DNA from: Sediminibacillus massiliensis
GTDB taxonomy: Bacteria; Bacillota; Bacilli; Bacillales; Amphibacillaceae
DNA length: 64,000 bases
Assembly: GCF_900156915.1 (NCBI RefSeq)
Contig: NZ_LT732535.1
Span: forward strand, 1,141,823 to 1,205,822
Direction of reading: 5' to 3'
A model generated the notes under the pieces. It made no database searches and was not told the DNA's origin. It worked only from the letters and a program-made list of their open reading frames with translations. Positions 7,722 to 15,257 of the stretch are shown here, piece after piece; position 1 is the stretch's first letter, and the number at the start of each line of letters is the position of its first letter. Both the position numbers and the translations under genes were made by a program.

Positions 7722-9020
7722 TTATAAGCCTAATAGATTTGGAAGGAACAAACTTATCGAAGGAACATAAGTGACGACCAAAAGTAAAACAAAGATAGCG
7801 GCGTAAAATGGAAGCAGCGGCTTGAGTACTTCTTCCACTTTCAGCTTCCCTACACTTGAGCCGACAAACAAACCTGTGCCGACCGGTGGTGTGATTGTGC
7901 CGACACAAAGGTTCAAGATAAAGAAGATACCGAAGTGTACCGGATCGATCCCAATGCTTTCTGCTATCGGCAAAAAGATCGGTGTAAAAATCAAGATGGC
8001 AGGTGCTACGTCCATCACGGTGCCGATGAGCAGCAAAATCAGATTCATGACTAACAAAATGATGATCGGGTTATCCGATATACTCAATACTAGATTGCTA
8101 AGAGCGCCAGGGATTCCGGTAAACGCCATGGCAAACGACATCATCGATGATGCCGCGATAAGCAGCATGATAACTCCAGTCATCTCCACTGCCTGTGCCA
8201 TTACTTTCGGCAGTTGCTTCAAGGTCATCGATCTGTAAAAAACAAATGCCAGCAGAAAGGAATACACGACACAGATTGCAGAAGCTTCAATCGCGGTGAA
8301 CACACCGGTCAGAATCCCTCCGATAATGATAAAAATCAACAGCAAACTTGGAATGGCTTCCAGGATTACCTTCTTGGCGCTTACGTTCGCCTGTTTGGCA
8401 GTGATTGGGTACTTCCTTTTTTTCGCGATCACATACGAAACAATCATGATTGCAAGTGCCCAGAGAACGCCAATCACGTAACCGCCCATGAATAAAGCGG
8501 CAATCGATGTCCCCCCGCTGATCAAGGAGAAGATGATAAAAGCAGTGCTTGGCGGGACAACCATGCCAGTTGGTGCAGACGCGATGTTTACTGCAGCTGC
8601 GAATTTCCGGTCATAACCTTCTTTTTCCTGCAGCGGAACCATTACCCCGCCGATTGCTGTCGAAGCAGCGATGGCAGAGCTTGAAATGGAACCGAACAGG
8701 CCGTTACCAACAATGTTTGTATGGGCCAAAGATCCCGGCACTCTGCCGGTCATCAGCTTGGAAAAGTCGACGAGCTTGGCCGCAATTCCACCATTGTTCA
8801 TAATGATTCCCGACAGGATGAAAAACGGAACGGCTATCAAGGAAAAGCTATCGAGACTTGCCACCATTTTCTGTGCGGACGTGAACACGGCGATATCAAG
8901 AGGCAATACCAGCAGGACTGTCGACAAGGAAGCAATCGCAATACTGATGGCAATCGGAATCCCTACCGCAAGCAGGACGGCGAACACAAGTACTAAAATC
9001 AGACTGGCTTGTAATATCAT
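7722..9020 (-). CDS. dctM: TRAP transporter large permease (DctM)
   Basis: A 432-residue integral membrane protein with about a dozen hydrophobic segments along its whole length. Family landmarks include FILSGIIMNNGGIAAKLVDF, the NIVGNGLFGSISSSAIAAS segment, ASAPTGMVVPPSTAFI and VHFGIFFILNLCVGTITPPVG, which form the two sodium-binding hairpin regions of DctM proteins. It is the transport subunit, driving sodium-coupled uptake of an organic or sugar acid handed over by DctP. The start overlaps the end of dctQ by 4 bases, so the two are translationally coupled. The terminator follows at once. Confidence 0.95.
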   Translation of the reverse strand: MILQASLILVLVFAVLLAVGIPIAISIAIASLSTVLLVLPLDIAVFTSAQKMVASLDSFSLIAVPFFILSGIIMNNGGIAAKLVDFSKLMTGRVPGSLAHTNIVGNGLFGSISSSAIAASTAIGGVMVPLQEKEGYDRKFAAAVNIASAPTGMVVPPSTAFIIFSLISGGTSIAALFMGGYVIGVLWALAIMIVSYVIAKKRKYPITAKQANVSAKKVILEAIPSLLLIFIIIGGILTGVFTAIEASAICVVYSFLLAFVFYRSMTLKQLPKVMAQAVEMTGVIMLLIAASSMMSFAMAFTGIPGALSNLVLSISDNPIIILLVMNLILLLIGTVMDVAPAILIFTPIFLPIAESIGIDPVHFGIFFILNLCVGTITPPVGTGLFVGSSVGKLKVEEVLKPLLPFYAAIFVLLLVVTYVPSISLFLPNLLGL

Positions 9021-9544
9021 AAAGCTTCACCCACTTTCCTCGCTTCATCTTCTTTCGTTTCGTCTGCAACAGGTGCATTTCTTTCTTTCAGTGTCTCTGC
9101 CAGATTCAAAGCGCTGTAGAACGCAATCAACACACCTGATACAGGCAATGCGAGATAAACAAATCCCATCGGTATTCCGAGGGAAGGAGATAGTTGAGCC
9201 ATCGTCAGTGATACCGCTTTTCCTCCCCCAAAGACCATGATTCCAAGCGAAAAAACGAGAAACATCGCTTGGATAAAAATCTCCAATCCACGTTTTTTAC
9301 TTCCTTTTAACCGATCACTTACGAGTGTGAATTTGATGTGCGTTCTTTTGCCGACCACATATGCTGCAGTCAGCATCGAGAGCCAGATCAAACTGAACCG
9401 TAAAAATTCCTCTGTCACTGTGCTCGGATTCTGAAAAATATAGCGTGCCATTACTTGCCAAGTTGTAATCGTTACCATCACAAGAAATAAAGAACTGGTT
9501 ACGAACAATAGTGTTTTATCCAAGTACTTCTTAACGGACTTCAT
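9017..9544 (-). CDS. dctQ: TRAP transporter small permease (DctQ)
   Basis: A 175-residue protein with four hydrophobic segments and the DctQ landmark RYIFQNPSTVTEEFLRFSLIWLSMLTAAYVVGKRTHI (residues about 35-72), plus MGFVYLALPVSGVLIAFYS near the end. It forms the membrane complex with DctM and stabilises it. The start has AGGAGGTAAATTC directly upstream. The C-terminal tail (about residues 155-175) is charged and cytoplasmic. It sits between dctP (16 bases upstream) and dctM (4-base overlap). Confidence 0.95.
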   Translation of the reverse strand: MKSVKKYLDKTLLFVTSSLFLVMVTITTWQVMARYIFQNPSTVTEEFLRFSLIWLSMLTAAYVVGKRTHIKFTLVSDRLKGSKKRGLEIFIQAMFLVFSLGIMVFGGGKAVSLTMAQLSPSLGIPMGFVYLALPVSGVLIAFYSALNLAETLKERNAPVADETKEDEARKVGEAL

Positions 9545-9560
9545 GAATTTACCTCCTTGC

Positions 9561-10562
9561 CTATTTTTCGCTCATCGACTCGATTGCTTTGTAAAGTGCG
9601 CTAAACTCTTCGCTGTTTTTGAATTCATCATGAAGCGGCTGGACGGCTTCTTTAAATGGCGCATTGTCCACTTCGTTAAACTCTGTTCCATGTTCTTCTT
9701 TTGCCATTTGTTTTTCTTTGTCTACTGCCGCTTTCCAGACTTGTTTTTCATATTCTGTCGATTCTTCCGCTGCCTCATAAACAGCCTGTCTCTGTTCTTC
9801 TGTCAATTTGTTCAACGTCGCTTCGTTCATCACCACGATATCCGGGACTCTTGTGTGCTGGTCATAAGAATAATATTTGGCCACTTCCCCATGGCCGGCA
9901 GTGACGAGGACGAACTCATTGTTTTCCGCACCGTCGATGATACCTTGCTGCAAGGAGGTATATACTTCCCCGCTCCCCATCGGTGTTGGTGAACCACCCA
10001 ATAATTCAATCATTTTAATCGCTGTTTCACTTTGCATGACCCTGATTTTCTTCCCTTTCAAATCGTCAGGTGATGTTACCGGACCATCTGTCATGTAAAA
10101 ACTCCTCTGCCCGGAATCATAATACGTCAATCCGACAAAGCCAAGGTCTGAAGTTGACTGGTAGATAGGCTCCATTATTTCTTCGTTCTCCATCACCCGG
10201 TAGAAATGTTCCTCACCATCAAACAGATAGGGAATTCCGAAGATCGAGTAGCGGTCCGAAAAACTTTCCAACGCCGAGCCGCTGACCTTGGTGATATCCA
10301 CCGCTCCAGTCTGGGTCAGTTCGATCAATTCCCGTTCCCCTCCCAATTGGGAATCGGGATAATACTTTACGGTTACTTCCCCATTTGTCTTCTCCTCCAG
10401 CAACCGCCCAAATTCTGCCATGGCATCTTTGACAGGCTGTGCGTTGCTTGCATAAGCAAACCGCAGTTCAACCTGGTCTTTGGCCTGTGTCTGTAAACTG
10501 CAGCCGGCAGCCAGTACAAGCATCGAAACACTCGCCAATAACAGGACTATGTTTTTCTTCAT
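9561..10562 (-). CDS. dctP: TRAP transporter solute-binding lipoprotein (DctP)
   Basis: ATG 10562 follows AAGGAGGAGAAAA, and the protein opens with a lipoprotein signal ending in LAAGCS. The 333-residue chain carries the DctP fold: VELRFAYASN, YPDSQLGGERELIELTQTGAVDI, and the ligand-carboxylate arginine region GKKIRVMQSE followed by EVYTSLQQGIIDGAENNE. It captures an acidic ligand outside the membrane and delivers it to DctQM. The nearby pectin genes make a uronate or a uronate-containing product a plausible substrate, but nothing in the sequence proves that. Two cre-like sites lie in the upstream region. Confidence 0.95.
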   Translation of the reverse strand: MKKNIVLLLASVSMLVLAAGCSLQTQAKDQVELRFAYASNAQPVKDAMAEFGRLLEEKTNGEVTVKYYPDSQLGGERELIELTQTGAVDITKVSGSALESFSDRYSIFGIPYLFDGEEHFYRVMENEEIMEPIYQSTSDLGFVGLTYYDSGQRSFYMTDGPVTSPDDLKGKKIRVMQSETAIKMIELLGGSPTPMGSGEVYTSLQQGIIDGAENNEFVLVTAGHGEVAKYYSYDQHTRVPDIVVMNEATLNKLTEEQRQAVYEAAEESTEYEKQVWKAAVDKEKQMAKEEHGTEFNEVDNAPFKEAVQPLHDEFKNSEEFSALYKAIESMSEK

Positions 10563-11124
10563 TTTTTCTCCTCCTTTGATGCGCAAACGATAGACAATAA
10601 AGATTTCCTCGTGCAGGCAAGACAGCACGAAAACTATCGAGCATTTGTATTCAATTAAACAGAGCATGAGCTCCTCCCCATCGATCAATGAAATCAACGG
10701 GTTTGCGGCCGTATTGAAAAGTAAGTGACGGGATAAATGGCCGTATGACATACCGGGAATCAAATTGCTTCAAAATATAACGGGCGGGTCAGCATAGTTA
10801 AACCGCTTTCATATTTGCTGTCGTTTCTAGTAGTCTGTCTAATCTAAAATAAGGAGTTTCTAAGGTGTGTGGTTGAGGTTTAATAATGTTTACGCTTTCA
10901 TGTTAAAGGTAAATCCCTAAATAATCAACAGAAATATGGTAATTTAGATAAAATATTCAAAAAAAATAAACTTAATTCTATTTTATTTTCTGCAATATTC
11001 TGTATATATATGGAGATTTCCCAAAACGCAATCTGTGTTTTCTTTTGTTTTTAATGATCTGTTAATACCTGCATAAAACAAAAAAACCAACGAAGGATCG
11101 AAATCCCTCCGTTGGTTTTTTTTC
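10563..11124 (-). promoter_or_regulatory. Control region of the TRAP operon with two cre-like sites
   Basis: About 560 bases without a gene between dctP and metQ. On the minus strand TGAAAGCGTAAACA (10887-10900) matches the cre consensus at 13 of 14 positions and TGAAAGCGGTTTAA (10798-10811) at about 12. Both lie upstream of dctP, so CcpA repression is likely. The right end (11081-11121) is the metQ terminator. Confidence 0.6.
11081..11121 (-). terminator. Terminator of the metNIQ operon
   Basis: AAAAAACCAACGAAGG (11081-11096) faces CCTCCGTTGGTTTTTT (11106-11121). The one mismatch becomes a G-U pair in the minus-strand transcript, so the hairpin belongs to metQ, whose stop is 4 bases away. 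Confidence 0.85.
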
Positions 11125-11937
11125 TTATTCTCCCACTACTTCTTCAATCGGCCTGATGACAGGTACTGCTGCACCTTCGTATTCTTCCTTGATAAAGTTA
11201 GTCACTTCTTCAGAGTGATAGATGTCGACAATCTTCTGGAATGTCTCTTCATCTTTGCGCTCTGTTTGTGAGGCAATGATGTTGATATATGGTACGTTCT
11301 GGTCGTCTTCACGGAAGACCGGGTCTTCTGAAGGATTCAATCCAGCTGCAATCGCTACATCCGAGTTGATAAGTGCTGCTGTGGCATCTTGCAAGCCACG
11401 AGCTGTTTGACCTGCCGTAACAGGAACGATATCCAAATTCTTTGGATTTTCGGTAATGGCTTCCAAACCGCCAGATCCTTCAAATCCTTCTTCCAGTGTG
11501 ATTAATTCCGCTTTTTGCATAAGCATCAAGGCTCTACCCAAGTTTGTCGGTTCTTTCGGTACGATGATTTGCGCGCCATCTTCAATCTCGCTTAACTCTT
11601 CCACTTGTTCAGAGTATATGCCCATCGGCCAAATCGCAGTTGTACCGACGGCGGACAAGTCCAGTTCACGTTCTTCTTTGAATGAATTAAAGTAACTGAT
11701 TGTTTGAAATGCATTCAAATCGATTTCCCCGTTATCCAACGCGATGTTCGGTTGTACATAATCACTGAATTGGACGATTTCTAATTCTATCCCTTCTTCA
11801 CTGGCCAGTTCTTTCATCAATTCCCATGTAGGGGTTTCGGCATTCGAAGTTCCGACTTTGACGGTTTCACTGTCAGATCCACAACCTGTAATAATAAATA
11901 GTAAAAGTGCTGCAAATGAAAATAATAATTTCTTCAT
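11125..11937 (-). CDS. metQ: Methionine ABC transporter substrate-binding lipoprotein MetQ
   Basis: ATG 11937 has GAGGGAG 9 bases upstream and opens with a lipoprotein signal, MKK to FIITGCGS. The 270-residue mature-type chain shows NlpA/MetQ landmarks: VKVGTSNAETPTWELMKE, GIELEIVQFSDYVQPNIAL, GEIDLNAFQTISYFNSF, the IIVPKEPTNLGRALMLMQ segment and INSDVAIAAGLNPSEDPVF. It binds methionine or its sulfoxide outside the membrane for MetI and MetN. It is last in the operon, 43 bases after metI, and is controlled by the SAM riboswitch before metN. Confidence 0.95.
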   Translation of the reverse strand: MKKLLFSFAALLLFIITGCGSDSETVKVGTSNAETPTWELMKELASEEGIELEIVQFSDYVQPNIALDNGEIDLNAFQTISYFNSFKEERELDLSAVGTTAIWPMGIYSEQVEELSEIEDGAQIIVPKEPTNLGRALMLMQKAELITLEEGFEGSGGLEAITENPKNLDIVPVTAGQTARGLQDATAALINSDVAIAAGLNPSEDPVFREDDQNVPYINIIASQTERKDEETFQKIVDIYHSEEVTNFIKEEYEGAAVPVIRPIEEVVGE

Positions 11938-11980
11938 CGTGTGTGACTCCCTCTTGTAGTTTTTATATTGCATGAACGTC

Positions 11981-12643
11981 TTAAGACCTTCTGATCCGCT
12001 TGGATAAATAGTTTCCCAGCGATTGAATCAGCTGAACCATAATAACCAGGATAATGACGGTGATGACCATCACTTCTGTCTGGAATTGGTTGTACCCATA
12101 GGAGATGGCTAAGTCGCCGATACCTCCACCGCCTACCGCACCGGCCATGGCTGTCGCCCCGATCAAACCGATGATTGCTATGGTAAGCGACAAGATCAAC
12201 GAACCTAAGGCCTCTGGCAGAAGGAACCTCCATATGATTTGCCATGGGGTCGCCCCCATCGCTTCAGCTAGTTCAATCGTTCCCGGTCCGACCTCTAATA
12301 GAGAATTTTCTACTAATCTGCCAATATACGGTGCTGTATAAAACACCAGCGGCACAATGGCTGCAGTAGTCCCGATTGATGTACCGACAATCAGCCTGGT
12401 AAGCGGTATGATGGCAACAATTAAAATGATAAATGGGATCGACCGGAATATATTCACGATAACACTCAATATTTTAAACACTGCTTTGTTTTCCAAAATA
12501 CCTTGTTCCCTTGTCACAACCAAAACGATTCCCAGTGGGATACCGATTAAAATGGAAATAAGAAAAGCGACAATGATCATGTATAAGGTTTCGTTCAGTG
12601 AACCCAATAGTTCAGGCCAAAACCACGACCAATCAAACTGCAT
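11981..12643 (-). CDS. metI: Methionine ABC transporter permease MetI
   Basis: A 220-residue membrane protein with five hydrophobic segments. The permease coupling loop is EAMGATPWQIIWRFLLPEALGSLI (about residues 128-151), the EAA motif that docks on MetN. Other family signatures are FRSIPFIILIVAIIPLTR and ATAMAGAVGGGGIGDLAI. The start overlaps the end of metN by 11 bases and uses a ribosome binding site inside it. It moves methionine across the membrane in the MetNIQ importer. Confidence 0.95.
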   Translation of the reverse strand: MQFDWSWFWPELLGSLNETLYMIIVAFLISILIGIPLGIVLVVTREQGILENKAVFKILSVIVNIFRSIPFIILIVAIIPLTRLIVGTSIGTTAAIVPLVFYTAPYIGRLVENSLLEVGPGTIELAEAMGATPWQIIWRFLLPEALGSLILSLTIAIIGLIGATAMAGAVGGGGIGDLAISYGYNQFQTEVMVITVIILVIMVQLIQSLGNYLSKRIRRS

Positions 12644-13667
12644 CTGACACTACCTCCTTGATTGTTACCTGCTCCCCTTCGATAAAGGCAACGGCATTGT
12701 CGATTTCCTCTCGCACGCCGTTGAATTCCACGATGATATTGCCAAAAGGCTGTCCCTGGAGCTCTGTAATCGTTCCATGGATGACATTGATATCCACCGC
12801 AAACTTCTTCGCCACATCGGACAAGAGCGGATTATTGGCAGAATCACCTTTGTATAGCAGCCTGTAGACAGAATTTGAGGCACCTTTCTCCAGCACTTTG
12901 GCCAGCGTGGCTTCAGGAAGCGCATCGTTCAGAACCGTACGCACGAAGCTTCTTGCAATTTCAGTCTGTGGTTCTGTAAACAAGTTCAATGTCGTGTCTT
13001 GTTCGACAATGACACCGCCATCCAGCACTGCGACACGGTCGCAAATATCTCTGATGACATTCATCTCGTGTGTAATCAACAGAATCGTAATGCCCAGCTC
13101 ATCACGAACCTGCTTCAGCACTTCCAGGACATTATTGGTCGTATCCGGATCAAGCGCGGAAGTGGCTTCGTCGCATAACAATACATGCGGATCTGTGGCT
13201 AGCGCCCGGGCGATGCCGATTCTCTGCTTTTGCCCGCCGGAAAGCTGCTCGGGGTAATGATCCGCTTTATCCTCCAGTCCGACAAAAGAAAGAAGTTTCC
13301 TCACTTTTGTTTCGATTTGCTCTTTGGAACGTCCTTCTAATATCAGCGGCATCGCCACATTCCCAAAAGCGGTTTTCGAATGCAGCAGATTGAATTGTTG
13401 AAAAATCATCCCGATTTTCTTCCGTTCCGTCCGCAACTCTTTCGGCGGCAATGTCGTTAAATCTTTTCCGTTCACGATCACTTTTCCCGAGGTCGGTTTC
13501 TCCAATAGATTCACGCAACGGATCAACGAACTCTTGCCGGCACCGCTGTAACCGACGACACCGAAAATTTCTCCTTTTTCCACTTCAAGGTTAATATCCT
13601 TCAAAGCCTCGACAGGGTTGTCTCCACCCTCTCCATAAACCTTTCGAATTCCTTCGAGTACTAACAT
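12633..13667 (-). CDS. metN: Methionine ABC transporter ATP-binding protein MetN
   Basis: ATG 13667 has AAAAGGAGAAGAG at the right distance; the longer frame upstream runs through the riboswitch terminator and is not coding. The 344-residue ATPase has Walker A GYSGAGKS (residues 39-46), the signature LSGGQKQRIGIARAL, Walker B VLLCDEATSALDP and the switch His in LITHEMN. After about residue 265 it has the C-terminal regulatory (NIL, ACT-like) domain with IIVEFNGVREEIDNAVAFI, which in this family binds methionine and inhibits transport. Confidence 0.95.
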   Translation of the reverse strand: MLVLEGIRKVYGEGGDNPVEALKDINLEVEKGEIFGVVGYSGAGKSSLIRCVNLLEKPTSGKVIVNGKDLTTLPPKELRTERKKIGMIFQQFNLLHSKTAFGNVAMPLILEGRSKEQIETKVRKLLSFVGLEDKADHYPEQLSGGQKQRIGIARALATDPHVLLCDEATSALDPDTTNNVLEVLKQVRDELGITILLITHEMNVIRDICDRVAVLDGGVIVEQDTTLNLFTEPQTEIARSFVRTVLNDALPEATLAKVLEKGASNSVYRLLYKGDSANNPLLSDVAKKFAVDINVIHGTITELQGQPFGNIIVEFNGVREEIDNAVAFIEGEQVTIKEVVSDAV

Positions 13668-13727
13668 GACTCTCTTCTCCTTTTGCTCTCTCAAAGACGC
13701 TGTGGTCAAGTTATTTTCTATCTTTGC

Positions 13728-13885
13728 AAAAAAAAAAAAATAGAGCCTCATTCTTCCGAATCAGGCTCTATCATGTAAAAACCTTATCTTCCAGAATAAA
13801 TCTTCTGCAGGAAGTAGCACCTTTCCCCTAAGAGAAGGTTGCTGGATATCATCGGGCCGTGTCCCTCCATCACTCTTGATAAGAA
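13728..13885 (-). promoter_or_regulatory. SAM-I (S-box) riboswitch before metN
   Basis: The minus strand carries the S-box core in order: CTTATCAAGAG, GATGGAGGGAC, CGGCCC, GATATCCAGCAACC, then GGTGCTACTTCC and the closing strand AGATAAGG near 13782. Downstream is a terminator stem TAGAGCCTGATTC / GAATGAGGCTCTA (13741-13770) ending in a run of 13 T. When SAM is bound the terminator forms and metNIQ is off; at low SAM the 3' aptamer strand can pair with terminator sequence and transcription continues. This is the standard mechanism of the class. Confidence 0.95.
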
Positions 13886-13916
13886 ATATTTAATTAATCG
13901 TTATAAGTACTTTCCA

Positions 13917-13945
13917 ATAATATCGGCACTTTGGACACTTGTCAA
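13917..13945 (-). promoter_or_regulatory. Sigma-A promoter of the metNIQ operon
   Basis: On the minus strand TTGACA (13945-13940) and TATTAT (13922-13917) are separated by exactly 17 bases. The predicted start near 13910 lies about 25 bases before the S-box. Confidence 0.85.
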
Positions 13946-13981
13946 CAATTTTTGACAAATTTCTCTGTTGTGAATAGTCTG

Positions 13982-15115
13982 TTATTCGGAAAATCTATTT
14001 ATGGAAAATGGACGGATGTCCAATCTGGTTTCCCTATTCCCCGTGACCAGCTGGCTGAGAATTTCACCGACAACACTGCTGAATTTAAAACCATGACCTG
14101 AAAACCCACAAGCAATCACCACATGTTCGTGCTCTGGATGCTTATCGATGATAAAGTCCTCATCAGGGGTATTCGTGTATGTGCATGCTTTTCCGAGTTT
14201 GTGAGGACCGACCTCGGGCAGACAGCGTGCAGAGAAGCTGCTGACATCTTGTTTGTCCCGCTCATATGTTCCAAACGGTTCAAGCGGTTCCCTCATATCT
14301 CTCGGGATGCCACCATCGTGCCGGCCGATTTTAACTCCTGCTTGTTCAATGCTAGGAAATCCGTAATAGGTTTCCCCGGGCAATTCAAATGAAAAAGAGG
14401 GAAAACTACTTGATTTGTATAGCGTTTCGTCTGTTTCAAACCAGGAGAAAGTATTCCTCAATTCTTGTAAAGGCAGCTCCAAACCGACGAGCGGCAGCAG
14501 CTTTCTCGTGCCAGCCCCCGGCGTCATGATCAGGGAGTCCGCCGTAAAGCTTTCTTCACCCGCTTTCACTTCCACACTATTTTCATAGATAGAGATAGAC
14601 GTCACAGGTGAATTCGTCTTCAGCACGGCACCATGTGCTTCCGCTTGCTGCCTGAAAGCTCTGATGCAATTCTCACTCATCAATACTCCTGAATCCAGTT
14701 CATAACAACCTATGTACCCTTCAGGAACATGAAAACCGGGCCACCTGTCATTGATTTCTTCTGCCGTTAATTTCTCCACATTCAAGGAGTAGTTTTCCGC
14801 ACTGCTGATTACATTTTGCATAAATGTTGAATGAGGTTCAGCAATATTGATCACGCCAGTCGGAATGAAAATGTCTTCGTCTGCCTGCTCTTGCAGTTCA
14901 TGCCACAGCTCCTGGGCACGCAACGCCATTTCCACATAGTTTTCTCCTTCGCCATAAGCGTGCCGGATGATTCTCGTATCCCCGTGGTGGGAACCTTCTG
15001 CATGCGGTGGATTATGGGAATCGATCAGCAACACCCGTTTCCCTTGTTTCGCCAAGTAGCTTCCTGCAGCCATCCCCATCGAACCCGCGCCCACAATAAT
15101 CACTTCATAGTCCAT
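13982..15115 (-). CDS. soxA: Monomeric sarcosine oxidase-like FAD enzyme
   Basis: A 377-residue flavoprotein with the N-terminal FAD-binding motif VIIVGAGSMGMAAGSYLAKQG (residues 5-25), the SHHGDTRIIRHAYGEG segment typical of monomeric sarcosine oxidases and N-methyltryptophan oxidases, and the C-terminal CTYTNTPDEDFIID, whose Cys is where these enzymes bind FAD covalently. GFSGHGFKFSSVVGE closes the FAD site. It oxidises an N-methyl amino acid to the amino acid, formaldehyde and hydrogen peroxide in the cytoplasm. The start has GAGGAGGTAAAGG. Its 3' neighbour is the metNIQ control region, so glycine and one-carbon metabolism is a possible but unproven link. The exact substrate cannot be read from sequence. 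Confidence 0.9.
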   Translation of the reverse strand: MDYEVIIVGAGSMGMAAGSYLAKQGKRVLLIDSHNPPHAEGSHHGDTRIIRHAYGEGENYVEMALRAQELWHELQEQADEDIFIPTGVINIAEPHSTFMQNVISSAENYSLNVEKLTAEEINDRWPGFHVPEGYIGCYELDSGVLMSENCIRAFRQQAEAHGAVLKTNSPVTSISIYENSVEVKAGEESFTADSLIMTPGAGTRKLLPLVGLELPLQELRNTFSWFETDETLYKSSSFPSFSFELPGETYYGFPSIEQAGVKIGRHDGGIPRDMREPLEPFGTYERDKQDVSSFSARCLPEVGPHKLGKACTYTNTPDEDFIIDKHPEHEHVVIACGFSGHGFKFSSVVGEILSQLVTGNRETRLDIRPFSINRFSE

Positions 15116-15208
15116 ATCCTTTACCTCCTCGACCTTCGTATTTTCACAATAACTAGAATCATACCTTCATCTGAAAGAAAATTCAATTAGGAGGATGAGA
15201 AAATAAGA

Positions 15209-15241
15209 GGCATGGGACCAATCCAGGATTGGACCCATGCC
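15209..15241 (-). terminator. Hairpin terminator after the GH106-like gene
   Basis: GGCATGGG-A-CCAATCC (15209-15224) and GGATTGG-A-CCCATGCC (15226-15241) form a long near-perfect hairpin just downstream of the stop at 15258. Its sequence resembles the terminator at 26385-26415. Confidence 0.75.
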
Positions 15242-15257
15242 AAAGAATTTAAATAAT

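Noticed and set aside
8671-9240. 189-residue plus-strand frame inside dctM and dctQ
   Set aside because: It is the antisense of strong DctM and DctQ coding sequence, has no ribosome binding site and matches nothing known.
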